64,000 nt of DNA. Origin: Methylibium sp035762065. Its GTDB lineage: Bacteria > Pseudomonadota > Gammaproteobacteria > Burkholderiales > Burkholderiaceae_C. The notes beneath the pieces are model-generated. The model did not search any database. It was not told the DNA's origin and was given only the letters and a program-made list of their open reading frames with translations. The stretch spans positions 1 through 64,000 of the forward strand of contig NZ_DASTPW010000044.1 of NCBI RefSeq assembly GCF_035762065.1, read 5' to 3'. Of this stretch, positions 20,103 through 27,530 are shown piece after piece; within the stretch, counting starts at the first letter, position 1, and each line of letters opens with the position of its first letter. A program made the translations under genes and the position numbers.

Positions 20103-20323
20103 CCGGAGCATGACCTCGACTCGTCACCCGCTTGCTGGACCAGCGGGCAGGGCACCGAGCCGTACGAGCAGAACGCGCAGCAGTCGCCGTGGCGAGGGCG
20201 CAGCATCGCGTGGCAGTGCGGACATTCGTGCATCCAAAGGCAATGATCGGTCGGCATCGACTCGGTTGTGCTGCACGCGCAGTGCGGACACGTGAGCGTC
20301 GAGGTCAGAACGACGGTGCTCAC
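20099..20323 (-). CDS. Small Cys-rich 'GDCC' protein next to a CDF transporter
   Basis: A 74-residue protein with 11 cysteines (12, 15, 17, 28, 34, 37, 48, 49, 52, 59, 72), including C-x2-C pairs and the block GDCCAFCSYG. The spacing suggests two zinc-ribbon-like or other metal sites. It begins with GTG overlapping the stop of the CDF gene in GTGA, and its own stop overlaps czcI, so it is firmly inside the operon. Similar small GDCC proteins accompany short CDF transporters in related bacteria; no activity is known to me. A cytoplasmic metal buffer or chaperone is a guess. Confidence 0.7.
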   Translation of the reverse strand: MSTVVLTSTLTCPHCACSTTESMPTDHCLWMHECPHCHAMLRPRHGDCCAFCSYGSVPCPLVQQAGDESRSCSG

Positions 20324-20961
20324 GATGCGGCAGGGCTCACGTCGGGCGACCGAAGCTCGACGCGGGCCTGGCGCACCACCGACCATGCGGCCGCGAGCGC
20401 GAGGCCGCCCATGATCGCGGCCACGGTCAAATCGGGCCAAGCGCTGCCGGTGCCGAACACGCCGAGCGCCGCAGCCATCACCGCGAGGTTGCCGATCGCA
20501 TCGTTGCGACTGCACAGCCACACCGAGCGCATGTTCGAGTCGCCCTCGCGCCACGCGTAGAGCATGACCGCGACCGCGACGTTCGCGATGAGCGCCAAGG
20601 CGCCGATCGCACCCATCGTCGCCGGCTCGGGCACCGTGCCGCTCGCCGCCGACCAAGCCGCCTTGGCGAGCACGAAGACGCCGAAGGCGCCCATGGTGAA
20701 GCCCTTGAACAGCGCGGCGCGTGCGCGCCAGGTGAGCGCCATGCCGAGCACGAGCAGCGAGATGCCGTAGTTGGCCGCGTCACCGAAGAAATCCACGGCG
20801 TCCGCTAGCAGCGAAACCGAGCCGGCCTGCATGCCGCCGAGGACTTCGATGCCGAACATCAGGGCGTTGATGGCGAGCGCCATCCACAACGCACGCCGAT
20901 AGCGTGGGCTCTGCGCGGCGGTTGGTGTGGCGCAGCCGTGGCTGCAGCAGGCATCGCTCAT
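20320..20961 (-). CDS. Short CDF-type cation transporter
   Basis: A 213-residue inner-membrane protein with six helices and CDF-type metal motifs (DAVDFFGDAANY in helix 2, RNDAIGNLAV in helix 5). It lacks the cytoplasmic C-terminal domain of full-length CDFs such as the CzcD-like protein at 11935-12918. It starts MSDACCSHGC, a Cys/His cluster likely to bind metal. It is the first gene of the efflux operon and directly downstream of a CadR/PbrR-like operator, so divalent-metal induction is likely. The substrate could be cadmium, zinc or lead. Confidence 0.8.
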   Translation of the reverse strand: MSDACCSHGCATPTAAQSPRYRRALWMALAINALMFGIEVLGGMQAGSVSLLADAVDFFGDAANYGISLLVLGMALTWRARAALFKGFTMGAFGVFVLAKAAWSAASGTVPEPATMGAIGALALIANVAVAVMLYAWREGDSNMRSVWLCSRNDAIGNLAVMAAALGVFGTGSAWPDLTVAAIMGGLALAAAWSVVRQARVELRSPDVSPAAS

Positions 20962-20993
20962 GAAGCATTCCAGAGAGTCGAGTTCGCATTGGA

Positions 20994-21018
20994 GACCCTG
21001 TAGCGGCTTCAGAGTCAA
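20994..21018 (-). promoter_or_regulatory. CadR/PbrR-type operator
   Basis: On the minus strand it reads TTGACTCTGAAGCC then GCTACAGGGTC. That is a -35 TTGACT overlapping an interrupted dyad close to the PbrR/CadR operator form (ACTCT...AGGGT). It lies 33 bases before the short CDF gene and faces the long efflux operon. The MerR-family gene 400 bases away is the obvious partner. Confidence 0.7.
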
Positions 21019-21072
21019 GCGCTACGATCAAGTGCCTCCACACGCGGTGCCCGCTTGCGTCGCACGCTCGCC

Positions 21073-21414
21073 ATGTCCGACTTTCTTCGCGTCACGGGTC
21101 TGTTCTTCATCACCGCCTTGGCTGAGATCGTCGGCTGCTATCTGCCATGGTTGGTGCTGACGCAGGGGCGGCCCGTGTGGTGGCTGTTGCCCGCGGCAGG
21201 CTCTCTTGCAGTTTTTGCGTGGCTGCTGACGCTGCATCCGAGCGCGGCCGGGCGGACCTACGCAGCCTATGGCGGTGTCTACGTCGTGGTCGCGTTGCTG
21301 TGGCTGTGGCGCGTCGATGGCATCGTGCCAACGCGTTGGGACTTGATCGGCGGTGCTGTGTGCCTCGTCGGCATGGCGCTCATCGCGCTGCAGCCGCTTC
21401 CCCGGGCAACTTGA
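21073..21414 (+). CDS. ynfA: YnfA family small membrane protein (UPF0060)
   Basis: A 113-residue inner-membrane protein with four helices, matching the UPF0060/YnfA family in length and in the AEIVGCYLPW and AAYGGVYV motifs. The family resembles small multidrug-resistance transporters, but its substrate is not settled. It diverges from the short CDF gene and is followed 10 bases later by cadR. Start chosen at ATG of MSDFLRVTG; earlier codons read as basic junk. Confidence 0.85.
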   Translation: MSDFLRVTGLFFITALAEIVGCYLPWLVLTQGRPVWWLLPAAGSLAVFAWLLTLHPSAAGRTYAAYGGVYVVVALLWLWRVDGIVPTRWDLIGGAVCLVGMALIALQPLPRAT

Positions 21415-21424
21415 GGCATGGACG

Positions 21425-21913
21425 ATGAAGATTGGTGAACTGGCCGCAGCGGCGGGCACGCCGGTCGAGACCATTCGCTACTACGAGCGTGAGGGCCTCT
21501 TGCCCGCAACGCCACGCAGCGAGGGCAACTACCGCATTTACGAAGCCAGCCATGTCGAGCGGCTTGCCTTCGTGCGGCACTGCAGATCGCTGGACATGAC
21601 GCTGGAGGAGATCCGCGTGCTGTTGGGGTTGAGGGACGCGCCGGAGGCGGAGTGTGGTGGGGTCAACGCTCTGCTCGATGAGCACATCGGCCACGTGGCG
21701 ACACGGATTCGAGAACTACGGAAGCTCGAGAAACAGCTCAAGGCGCTGCGCGACCAATGTGACGAAGTGCGTGACGCGGCGCAGTGCGGCATTCTTGGCG
21801 GGTTGGCGCGCGAAGCGCAGCGTGCGGTTCTGCGACGGGCCCCCATTGGCGGCAGTCATGGCCGTCCCGAAGGTCAACGGCCGGCTGCTCGGCGTCGAGG
21901 TGCTGCGCGTTGA
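21425..21913 (+). CDS. cadR: CadR/PbrR-like MerR-family metal regulator
   Basis: A 162-residue regulator with an N-terminal MerR helix-turn-helix (1-70), a long coiled coil, and Cys77, Cys112 and Cys121. Cys77 and Cys112, plus a third Cys near 119-121, are the cadmium ligands described for Pseudomonas CadR, so cadmium, lead or zinc sensing is likely. The last 30 residues are a basic tail without His, unlike the His-rich tail of some CadR proteins. It follows ynfA closely and should act on the operator at 20994-21018. Confidence 0.85.
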   Translation: MKIGELAAAAGTPVETIRYYEREGLLPATPRSEGNYRIYEASHVERLAFVRHCRSLDMTLEEIRVLLGLRDAPEAECGGVNALLDEHIGHVATRIRELRKLEKQLKALRDQCDEVRDAAQCGILGGLAREAQRAVLRRAPIGGSHGRPEGQRPAARRRGAAR

Positions 21914-22090
21914 GCTCATCGACATGATGGAAGCCACCGGAATCCGTGCGACGACAGTTCGGCGGACGCCTGGCGCGGCGGTGGTTGCTTGCCGCCGATG
22001 AGCGTGAACTAGTCTGCCCAGAACGGCTCGCATGCGCGGGAGCTTGGCGACGGCGCCCATCTCTGGCACATCCGTGGCCTATCGCTGCCT

Positions 22091-22915
22091 TCACGGGCCC
22101 ATGACCAAGCGACGCAATACATCGATGGACAGCGCGGTCGCGACGCCGATCACCAGCAGAAGGAACGCTTGTCGGATGCGGCGCTCCGGCAGGTGATGCA
22201 CGAGGAGGCGCCCTGCCACCATGCCGGACACCAGCGATGTGGCAAACCAGGCTGTCAGTGGCCAGGGCAGCGTGGCGCCCTGGAGCACCGACGCCGACGC
22301 ACCGAAAGCTGTAACGAAAGCGGTGACCAGCAACGAAGTGCCGACCAGCATCGATGCGCCCAGCGGGGTGTAGCGCGACAACAGCGGCACGAGCACGAAG
22401 CCGCCTGACACGCCGAGCAGACCGGAACAGAACCCCATGACGCCCCCGATGAACACGAAGCCGACCCAGGTATCGCGCGTCCAGATGAAGCGGCCGGTGT
22501 CGGGGTTCAGCAAGGCGACGTGGCCCGTCGGTGCGTAGCTTTCCGCTTCATCGCGCGGCGCGCGACTGACGATCTGGCGCCAGGCGACGAACGTCAACAC
22601 GCCGATGAACAAGAGGCGCAAAGCCACGTCGGGCAGGCGTTGTGCAAGGGCTACGCCAAGGGCCGTGAATGGAAACGCGGCCATCGCGATCACGATCGCC
22701 GCACGCCAACGCACCGTTCGTCGAAGCAACCCTTCGATCGCACCGACGCAGGCGGCGAACGAGACGGCGATCAGAGCGACGGGCGCTGCTTGCTGCATCG
22801 AAAAGCCGAGCCCGAACACCAACGCCGGCACGGCCAGGACACCGCCGCCGGCTCCGGTGATGCCCATCAAGACGCCGATGATCGAGCCCAGAAGCCACGT
22901 CATGATTTGCTGCAA
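22091..22915 (-). CDS. TSUP family permease (TauE/SafE)
   Basis: A 274-residue inner-membrane permease with seven to eight helices and the duplicated glycine-rich motifs of the TSUP family (GVLMGITGAGGGVLAVPAL near the start, GLLGVSGGFVLVPLL in the second half). Family members move organosulfur or sulfite-like anions; the substrate here is unknown. It diverges from arsR, with a 267-base gap between them that shows no convincing gene. Its place between the cadmium and arsenic blocks gives no clear hint of a metal link. Confidence 0.8.
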   Translation of the reverse strand: MQQIMTWLLGSIIGVLMGITGAGGGVLAVPALVFGLGFSMQQAAPVALIAVSFAACVGAIEGLLRRTVRWRAAIVIAMAAFPFTALGVALAQRLPDVALRLLFIGVLTFVAWRQIVSRAPRDEAESYAPTGHVALLNPDTGRFIWTRDTWVGFVFIGGVMGFCSGLLGVSGGFVLVPLLSRYTPLGASMLVGTSLLVTAFVTAFGASASVLQGATLPWPLTAWFATSLVSGMVAGRLLVHHLPERRIRQAFLLLVIGVATALSIDVLRRLVMGP

Positions 22916-23159
22916 CCTTAAGTGACGGTCCGACGCGCGGCTGAACGGTGCCGAGGTGCCGCGATGACGTTATGGCTTCTCGTCGCTCCAGATGGGTCCG
23001 AGGGTCTGCGCCCTCTGGTGCTCGATCCGGCTCAGACGCGCCGGACCTTCAAGACGGGTGAGGGTGCTTTCGCTGCAACCGTCGGGCCAGGCAAGCTCGC
23101 ACATCGGCCGACGCTGCGCCGCCTCGCCGCCGTCACAAGGAAAGGCTCGAACGCGCTTC

Positions 23160-23180
23160 TAGTATTCGACTAACATCGAA
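23160..23180 (+). promoter_or_regulatory. Candidate arsR operator and promoter element
   Basis: TAGTAT at 23160-23165 resembles a -10 element. It overlaps the perfect inverted repeat TTCGA-CTAACA-TCGAA (23165-23180), which ends two bases before the arsR ATG. There is no Shine-Dalgarno sequence in the gap, so the mRNA may be leaderless. ArsR self-repression through this dyad is an inference. Confidence 0.45.
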
Positions 23181-23182
23181 CT

Positions 23183-23509
23183 ATGGAAGAAAACGAGATT
23201 GTCCGGTCGCTGTCCGCCCTCGCACATCCGGTCCGGCTGCGGGTGTTCAGGGCACTGGTGGTCGCAGGGCGCGAGGGCATGCTGCCCGGAACGATGGCAG
23301 AGGGCCTCGGCATCCCGGCCAACACCCTGTCGTTCCACCTCAAGGAACTGGCGCACGCCGGTCTCGTGACGCAGGAGCGCGCCAGCCGAAACATCATCTA
23401 CCGCGCTGCCTTCAGTCATATGAATGCGGTGCTCGGCTATCTCACCGAGAACTGCTGCCAGGGCGCTGAGTGCTCGATCGACGTGGCGTCGGCTGCCTGC
23501 CCCTGTTGA
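23183..23509 (+). CDS. arsR: ArsR family arsenite-responsive repressor
   Basis: A 108-residue winged-helix repressor (SALAHPVRLRVFRAL, then recognition helix NTLSFHLKELAHAGLV). The classical metal site of E. coli ArsR (CxCxxC in the DNA-binding helix) is missing. Instead there is a C-terminal cluster: Cys91, Cys92, Cys97, Cys106 and Cys108. That resembles the C-terminal As(III) site described for Acidithiobacillus ArsR. It heads the arsenic operon and a dyad overlaps its promoter. Confidence 0.9.
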   Translation: MEENEIVRSLSALAHPVRLRVFRALVVAGREGMLPGTMAEGLGIPANTLSFHLKELAHAGLVTQERASRNIIYRAAFSHMNAVLGYLTENCCQGAECSIDVASAACPC

Positions 23510-23528
23510 ACCCAACGGAGAAACGATC

Positions 23529-24038
23529 ATGACTGAGTCCAAGGACTACAACGTCCTCTTCATCTGCACTGGCAATACCGCGCGATCGATCCTCGCCGAA
23601 GGTCTGATGAACGACCTCGGCAGCCGACTGCCAACCCGGCGCTTCAAGGCCTACTCCGCCGGCAGCCAGCCCAAAGGGGTGGTGAACCCCTTCGCGTTGC
23701 AGACCCTTGCGAACTGGCGAATTCCGACCGATGGTTTTCGTAGCAAGAGCTGGGACGAATTTGCGAAGCCCGGCGCGCCCGTGATGGATTTTGTGTTCAC
23801 GGTCTGCGACAACGCGGCGGGCGAGGTGTGCCCGTTCTGGCCCGGCCAGCCGATGACCGCGCATTGGGGCGTGCCCGATCCCGCCGCCGTGGAGGGCACC
23901 GACGAAGAGAAGGCGAAAGCCTTCCTGTCTGCGGCGGTGACGCTCAAGCGCCGAATCGAATTGATGCTCGCCTTGCCGCTGCCTTCGCTCGATACGCAGC
24001 GCATCCAGCGCGAGATCAAGGACATCGGAACGCGCTGA
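23529..24038 (+). CDS. arsC: Arsenate reductase, thiol/LMW-phosphatase type
   Basis: A 169-residue cytoplasmic enzyme that reduces arsenate to arsenite. The phosphatase-like P-loop CTGNTARS (C-x5-R) starts at Cys13. The relay cysteines are Cys93 and Cys101 in VCDNAAGEVCPFWPG, the arrangement of the LMW-phosphatase ArsC family. GGAG lies before the ATG at 23529, which was chosen because it opens the fold. It overlaps the aquaporin gene by one base. A second, unrelated arsenate reductase lies downstream in the same operon. Confidence 0.88.
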   Translation: MTESKDYNVLFICTGNTARSILAEGLMNDLGSRLPTRRFKAYSAGSQPKGVVNPFALQTLANWRIPTDGFRSKSWDEFAKPGAPVMDFVFTVCDNAAGEVCPFWPGQPMTAHWGVPDPAAVEGTDEEKAKAFLSAAVTLKRRIELMLALPLPSLDTQRIQREIKDIGTR

Positions 24039-24745
24039 TGAGCGACGTTCCCCGCAAGCTGCTCGCCGAGGCGCTCGGCACCGCGCTGCTGCTGGCCGTG
24101 GTGATCGGCTCGGGCATCATGGCCGAGCGCCTGTCGGGCGGCAACGTGGCGATCGCGTTGCTGGCCAATACGCTGGCAACCGTGGGGGGTCTGTACATCC
24201 TGATCGAGGTCTTCGGGCCGATCAGTGGTGCGCACTTCAACCCCGCGGTGTCGCTCGCGATGACTGCACGCGGTGCACTGCCGCGCTCGTTGCTCGGTCC
24301 CTACGTTCTGGTTCAGCTGCTCGGAGCCATGTTGGGCGCATGGCTGGCGCACGCGATGTTCGATATGAGCATCGTGCAGTTCGCGACCAAGGTCCGCAGC
24401 GGTACCGGACCATGGATCGCCGAGGCTGTAGCGACCGCAGGCCTGCTGCTGGTCATCCTGCGCGCGCCGGCTTCGCGCGTCGCGGCCATGGTCGCCTGCT
24501 ACATCGGCGCAGCGTACTGGTTCACTGCATCGACCTCGTTTGCCAACCCCGCGGCAGCCTTCGGCCGCATGTTCAGCGACAGCTTCGCCGGCATCGCTCC
24601 GGCCAGCGTCCCCGGCTTTATCGCGGCCGAGTTGGTCGGCGCGGCGATCGGCGTCGGCATCCACCTTCTGCTGAGCCCGCGTCAGGCCCCGCAAGCGTCG
24701 GCAGGTCGGGCCGCGACCGTCGAGCGAACCACGGCCATCGAGTAG
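24038..24745 (+). CDS. Aquaporin-family channel of the arsenic operon
   Basis: A 235-residue major intrinsic protein with six helices and two half-helices. The NPA boxes are at Asn68-Pro69-Ala70 and Asn170-Pro171-Ala172. After the second box comes Ala173 where water-selective aquaporins have an Arg, so the filter should be wider and suited to arsenite as As(OH)3. In Sinorhizobium meliloti an aquaporin (AqpS) in the ars operon lets As(III) leak out after ArsC acts. The same layout is seen here, with arsC before and after and no arsB or acr3. Confidence 0.85.
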   Translation: MSDVPRKLLAEALGTALLLAVVIGSGIMAERLSGGNVAIALLANTLATVGGLYILIEVFGPISGAHFNPAVSLAMTARGALPRSLLGPYVLVQLLGAMLGAWLAHAMFDMSIVQFATKVRSGTGPWIAEAVATAGLLLVILRAPASRVAAMVACYIGAAYWFTASTSFANPAAAFGRMFSDSFAGIAPASVPGFIAAELVGAAIGVGIHLLLSPRQAPQASAGRAATVERTTAIE

Positions 24746-24755
24746 GCAGCATCGC

Positions 24756-25184
24756 ATGAGCGACATCACGATCTTTCACAACCCGGCCTGCGGCACGTCG
24801 CGCAACGTATTGGCTTTGATCCGCAACAGCGGCGTCGAGCCGCGGATCGTCGAGTACCTGAAGACCCCACCGGGCCGCGCCGCGCTCACCGACTTGCTTG
24901 CGGCCCTCGCTGTGCCTGTGCGCAGGGTGCTTCGCCAAAAAGGCACGCCCTACGACGAACTCAAGCTCGATGACGTGAAGTGGACCGACGACGAACTGAT
25001 CGACTTCATGGTCCTGCACCCGATCCTGATGAACCGGCCCATCGTCGTGACGCCGCTCGGTACGCGGCTGTGCCGGCCGTCCGAGGTGGTGCTGGACATC
25101 CTGCCTTCACCGCAGCGCGGGCCTTTTTCCAAGGAAGATGGCGAGTCAGTGATCGACGAGGCAGGCCGCCGTGTCCATCCTTGA
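24756..25184 (+). CDS. arsC: Arsenate reductase, glutaredoxin-dependent type
   Basis: A 142-residue ArsC of the thioredoxin-fold family (E. coli plasmid type). The catalytic Cys12 is in HNPACGTSR, and the Arg motif RPIVV with LCRPSE follows the usual pattern. It uses glutathione and glutaredoxin, a different electron source from the LMW-type reductase upstream. The last bases overlap the arsH start by 14 bases. Confidence 0.92.
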   Translation: MSDITIFHNPACGTSRNVLALIRNSGVEPRIVEYLKTPPGRAALTDLLAALAVPVRRVLRQKGTPYDELKLDDVKWTDDELIDFMVLHPILMNRPIVVTPLGTRLCRPSEVVLDILPSPQRGPFSKEDGESVIDEAGRRVHP

Positions 25185-25893
25185 CCTGAGTCTGCCGAAC
25201 GTCGAACAGCCCCTGTTCGATGTGCCGAGCGGCGCACGCCTGTCGATGGTCGCGTCGTCATCCAATGCCCCGCGCTTCTTGCTGCTCTACGGTTCGCTGC
25301 GCGAGCGTTCTTACAGCAAGCTGCTCACGCTTGAAGCCGCGCGGCTGTTGGTCGCGATGGGTGGCGAGGTCCGCATCTTCGACCCTGCGGGCCTGCCGAT
25401 GCCCGACGCGTCGCCGGACACGCACCCCAAAGTGCAGGAGCTACGCGAGGCGGCGGCCTGGGCGGAGGGCATGGTATGGACATCGCCCGAGCGACATGGC
25501 GCGATGACCGGGATCATGAAGGCGCAGATCGACTGGATCCCGCTGAGCGTCGGAGCCGTGCGCCCCACGCAGGGCAAGACGCTCGCGGTGATGGAAGTGT
25601 CGGGTGGGTCGCAGTCCTTCAATGCCGTCAATCAATTGCGCGTGCTCGGGCGATGGATGCGGATGATCACGATCCCGAACCAGTCGTCGGTGGCCAAGGC
25701 ATTTTTGGAGTTCGACGACGCGGGGCGCATGAAGCCGTCGGCGTACTACGAGCGGGTGGTCGACGTGATGGAAGAGCTCATGAAGTTCACGCTGCTCACG
25801 CGCGACGTGGCGCCTTACCTGGTCGATCGCTACAGCGAGCGCAAGGAAAGCGCCGAGGCTCTGTCCGAGCGGGTGAACCAACGTGCCATCTGA
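25171..25893 (+). CDS. arsH: ArsH NADPH-dependent FMN reductase
   Basis: A 240-residue flavoprotein of the arsenic locus. It matches ArsH in length and motifs: LLYGSLRERSYS for FMN phosphate binding, SPERHGAMTGIMKAQIDWIP, and the C-terminal helical tail. ArsH oxidises trivalent organoarsenicals to the less toxic pentavalent forms using NADPH. The start is a GTG inside the end of arsC, a 14-base overlap that implies coupling. The first 25 residues are an extension common in the family. Confidence 0.92.
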   Translation: MSILDLSLPNVEQPLFDVPSGARLSMVASSSNAPRFLLLYGSLRERSYSKLLTLEAARLLVAMGGEVRIFDPAGLPMPDASPDTHPKVQELREAAAWAEGMVWTSPERHGAMTGIMKAQIDWIPLSVGAVRPTQGKTLAVMEVSGGSQSFNAVNQLRVLGRWMRMITIPNQSSVAKAFLEFDDAGRMKPSAYYERVVDVMEELMKFTLLTRDVAPYLVDRYSERKESAEALSERVNQRAI

Positions 25894-25905
25894 AGGGCCG
25901 GTGCC

Positions 25906-27120
25906 ATGAGCATCGGTCTTCGATGGCGAACCATCGCCGCGCTGGGCGCGGCCCAGACGCTCGCCTGGGCCTCGTCGTACTACCTGCCGGCGATGCTGGC
26001 CGCGCCGATGGCGCGAGAACTCGGGATGTCGGTGCCAACGGTCTTCGCCGCGTTCTCGGTGGCGCTGATCGTGTCGGCGCTGCTGGGCCCGTGGTCGGGT
26101 CGAAGCATCGACCGCTGGGGCGGTCGGCCGGTGTTGCTTGCGACGAACCTCGTCTTCGCTGTGGGCCTCGGGCTGCTGGCGATGGCGCAGGGCACGGTCG
26201 GCGTGTTCGCAGCCTGGGTCGTCATCGGCGTCGCGATGAGCAGTGGCTTGTACGAAGCGGCCTTCGCGGCGCTGGTGCGCCTGTACGGCCGTGACTCGCG
26301 CAATGCGATCACGGGCATCACGCTTGTCGCTGGATTTGCGAGCACGGTCGGCTGGCCGTTGACGACGCTGTTCGAGGCGCAGTTCGGATGGCGGGGTGCC
26401 TGTCTTGCCTGGGCGGCGTTGCACCTTGTGCTGGGCCTGCCGCTGAACGCGCTGCTGCCGAAGGTCGCGTTAGCGACCTTGCACGGCGTGCCGCCTGCAG
26501 ATGCCGGCGGACCCGAGGACGAAGCACGACCCGATGCAACCCGCGCGGCTGTCCTGCTGGCCTTTGTGTTTGCCGTGACGTGGTTCATCAGCACCGCGAT
26601 GGCGGCGCACCTGCCTCGCCTGCTGCAAGCCGGCGGCGCGAGCCTCGCCGCGGCTGTCGCCATCGGCGCCCTCGTCGGGCCGGCCCAAGTGGGAGGGCGC
26701 CTGCTGGAGGTCGGCATCCTGCGCCGAGTGCATCCACTGCTGTCGGCGCGACTGGCGGCGCTGATGCATCCGGTCGGCGCTGGTGCGCTGCTGGTGGTTG
26801 GCGCGCCGGCGGCAGCGCTGTTCGCTGTCTTTCACGGTGCGGGCAACGGCATCCTGACCATCGCCAAGGGCACGCTGCCGCTGGTGCTGTTCGGCCCGAG
26901 CGGCTACGGTCATCGACAGGGCCTGCTGATGGTGCCTGCGCGTCTGGCGCAGGCTCTCGCACCCTGGGTGTTCGGCATGCTGCTCGATCGCTTCGGCGCC
27001 GGCTCACTTTGGGTCACCGCAGCGCTGGGCATGATGGCGCTCGTGGCGCTGCTGCTGTTGCCCAGGCTCGACGCTTCCGTGCAAGCCTCGGACGAAACGG
27101 GCGCCCATCCGACAAGCTGA
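25906..27120 (+). CDS. MFS transporter of the arsenic operon
   Basis: A 404-residue major-facilitator protein with twelve helices and a motif A-like loop (GRSIDRWGGRP). It lies 12 bases after arsH and is the last intact gene of the operon. MFS proteins in ars operons include ArsK (efflux of arsenite, antimonite and trivalent organoarsenicals) and ArsJ, which needs a GAPDH partner that is absent here. An ArsK-like exporter is the better guess, since no ArsB or Acr3 pump is present. Substrate is inference. Confidence 0.75.
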   Translation: MSIGLRWRTIAALGAAQTLAWASSYYLPAMLAAPMARELGMSVPTVFAAFSVALIVSALLGPWSGRSIDRWGGRPVLLATNLVFAVGLGLLAMAQGTVGVFAAWVVIGVAMSSGLYEAAFAALVRLYGRDSRNAITGITLVAGFASTVGWPLTTLFEAQFGWRGACLAWAALHLVLGLPLNALLPKVALATLHGVPPADAGGPEDEARPDATRAAVLLAFVFAVTWFISTAMAAHLPRLLQAGGASLAAAVAIGALVGPAQVGGRLLEVGILRRVHPLLSARLAALMHPVGAGALLVVGAPAAALFAVFHGAGNGILTIAKGTLPLVLFGPSGYGHRQGLLMVPARLAQALAPWVFGMLLDRFGAGSLWVTAALGMMALVALLLLPRLDASVQASDETGAHPTS

Positions 27121-27126
27121 CTCACA

Positions 27127-27268
27127 TGAGCCTTCGCATCGCATACCAAAGGACGCGCAAGCCGTTCCTCGCTATCCATGCGCCGTGGTGCGCCATACCG
27201 CGATCTCGTTCGAGCTGGAGCCGCCGTCGATCGACGAGATGCGCTCCCGAATTGCCGCGACGCTCGAT
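27127..27268 (+). pseudogene. Decayed arsN-like GNAT acetyltransferase fragment
   Basis: The first 45 or so codons of a phosphinothricin/arsinothricin-type N-acetyltransferase can be read only by changing frame. Frame 1 gives MSLRIA, the next frame gives KDAQAV, frame 1 gives LAIHAP, then the second frame gives VVRHTAISFELEPPSIDEM and RSRIAATLD. That sum is the known start of the ArsN/Pat family. At least three frameshifts and loss of the last two thirds make it non-functional. It directly follows the arsenic operon, where arsN genes often sit. Confidence 0.65.
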
Positions 27269-27470
27269 GACCGAGCATCTGGAGACCGGCGAGCGGGCGT
27301 TCCTGGTCGATGCCCTACAGGCGCACCGCGGCGCCACGACCGATACCGCGGCTCGCCTGGGTATCGGCCGAAAGACGCTGTGGGAGAAGATGCGCCGGTA
27401 CGGCATCGACAAGCAGGAGTTCGGCTCGCTGGCAACGGAGGGCGTCGCAGCGGGCCGGTTGAACGGGCGG
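27267..27470 (+). pseudogene. Fis-type helix-turn-helix remnant of a sigma-54 regulator
   Basis: Codons from 27267 read MTEHLETGERAFLVDALQ then AARLGIGRKTLWEKMRRYGI. This is the C-terminal Fis-like DNA-binding helix of an NtrC/DctD-type response regulator, with no receiver or AAA+ domain. It abuts the broken acetyltransferase exactly, so two gene scraps are joined. The frame stays open into the NYN gene at 27531, so a small chimeric protein could be made, but no ribosome site is seen. Confidence 0.55.
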
Positions 27471-27530
27471 CGACGTTGCGTTGACGGCGCGGCGGTGCGA
27501 TGGACAGCACAGGCGAAGCGGGGCGTGAGA

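Noticed and set aside
22922..23173. Open frame of 83 codons in the divergent gap before arsR
   Set aside because: No ribosome site, a composition of Arg-rich shadow type, and it runs into the arsR promoter dyad.
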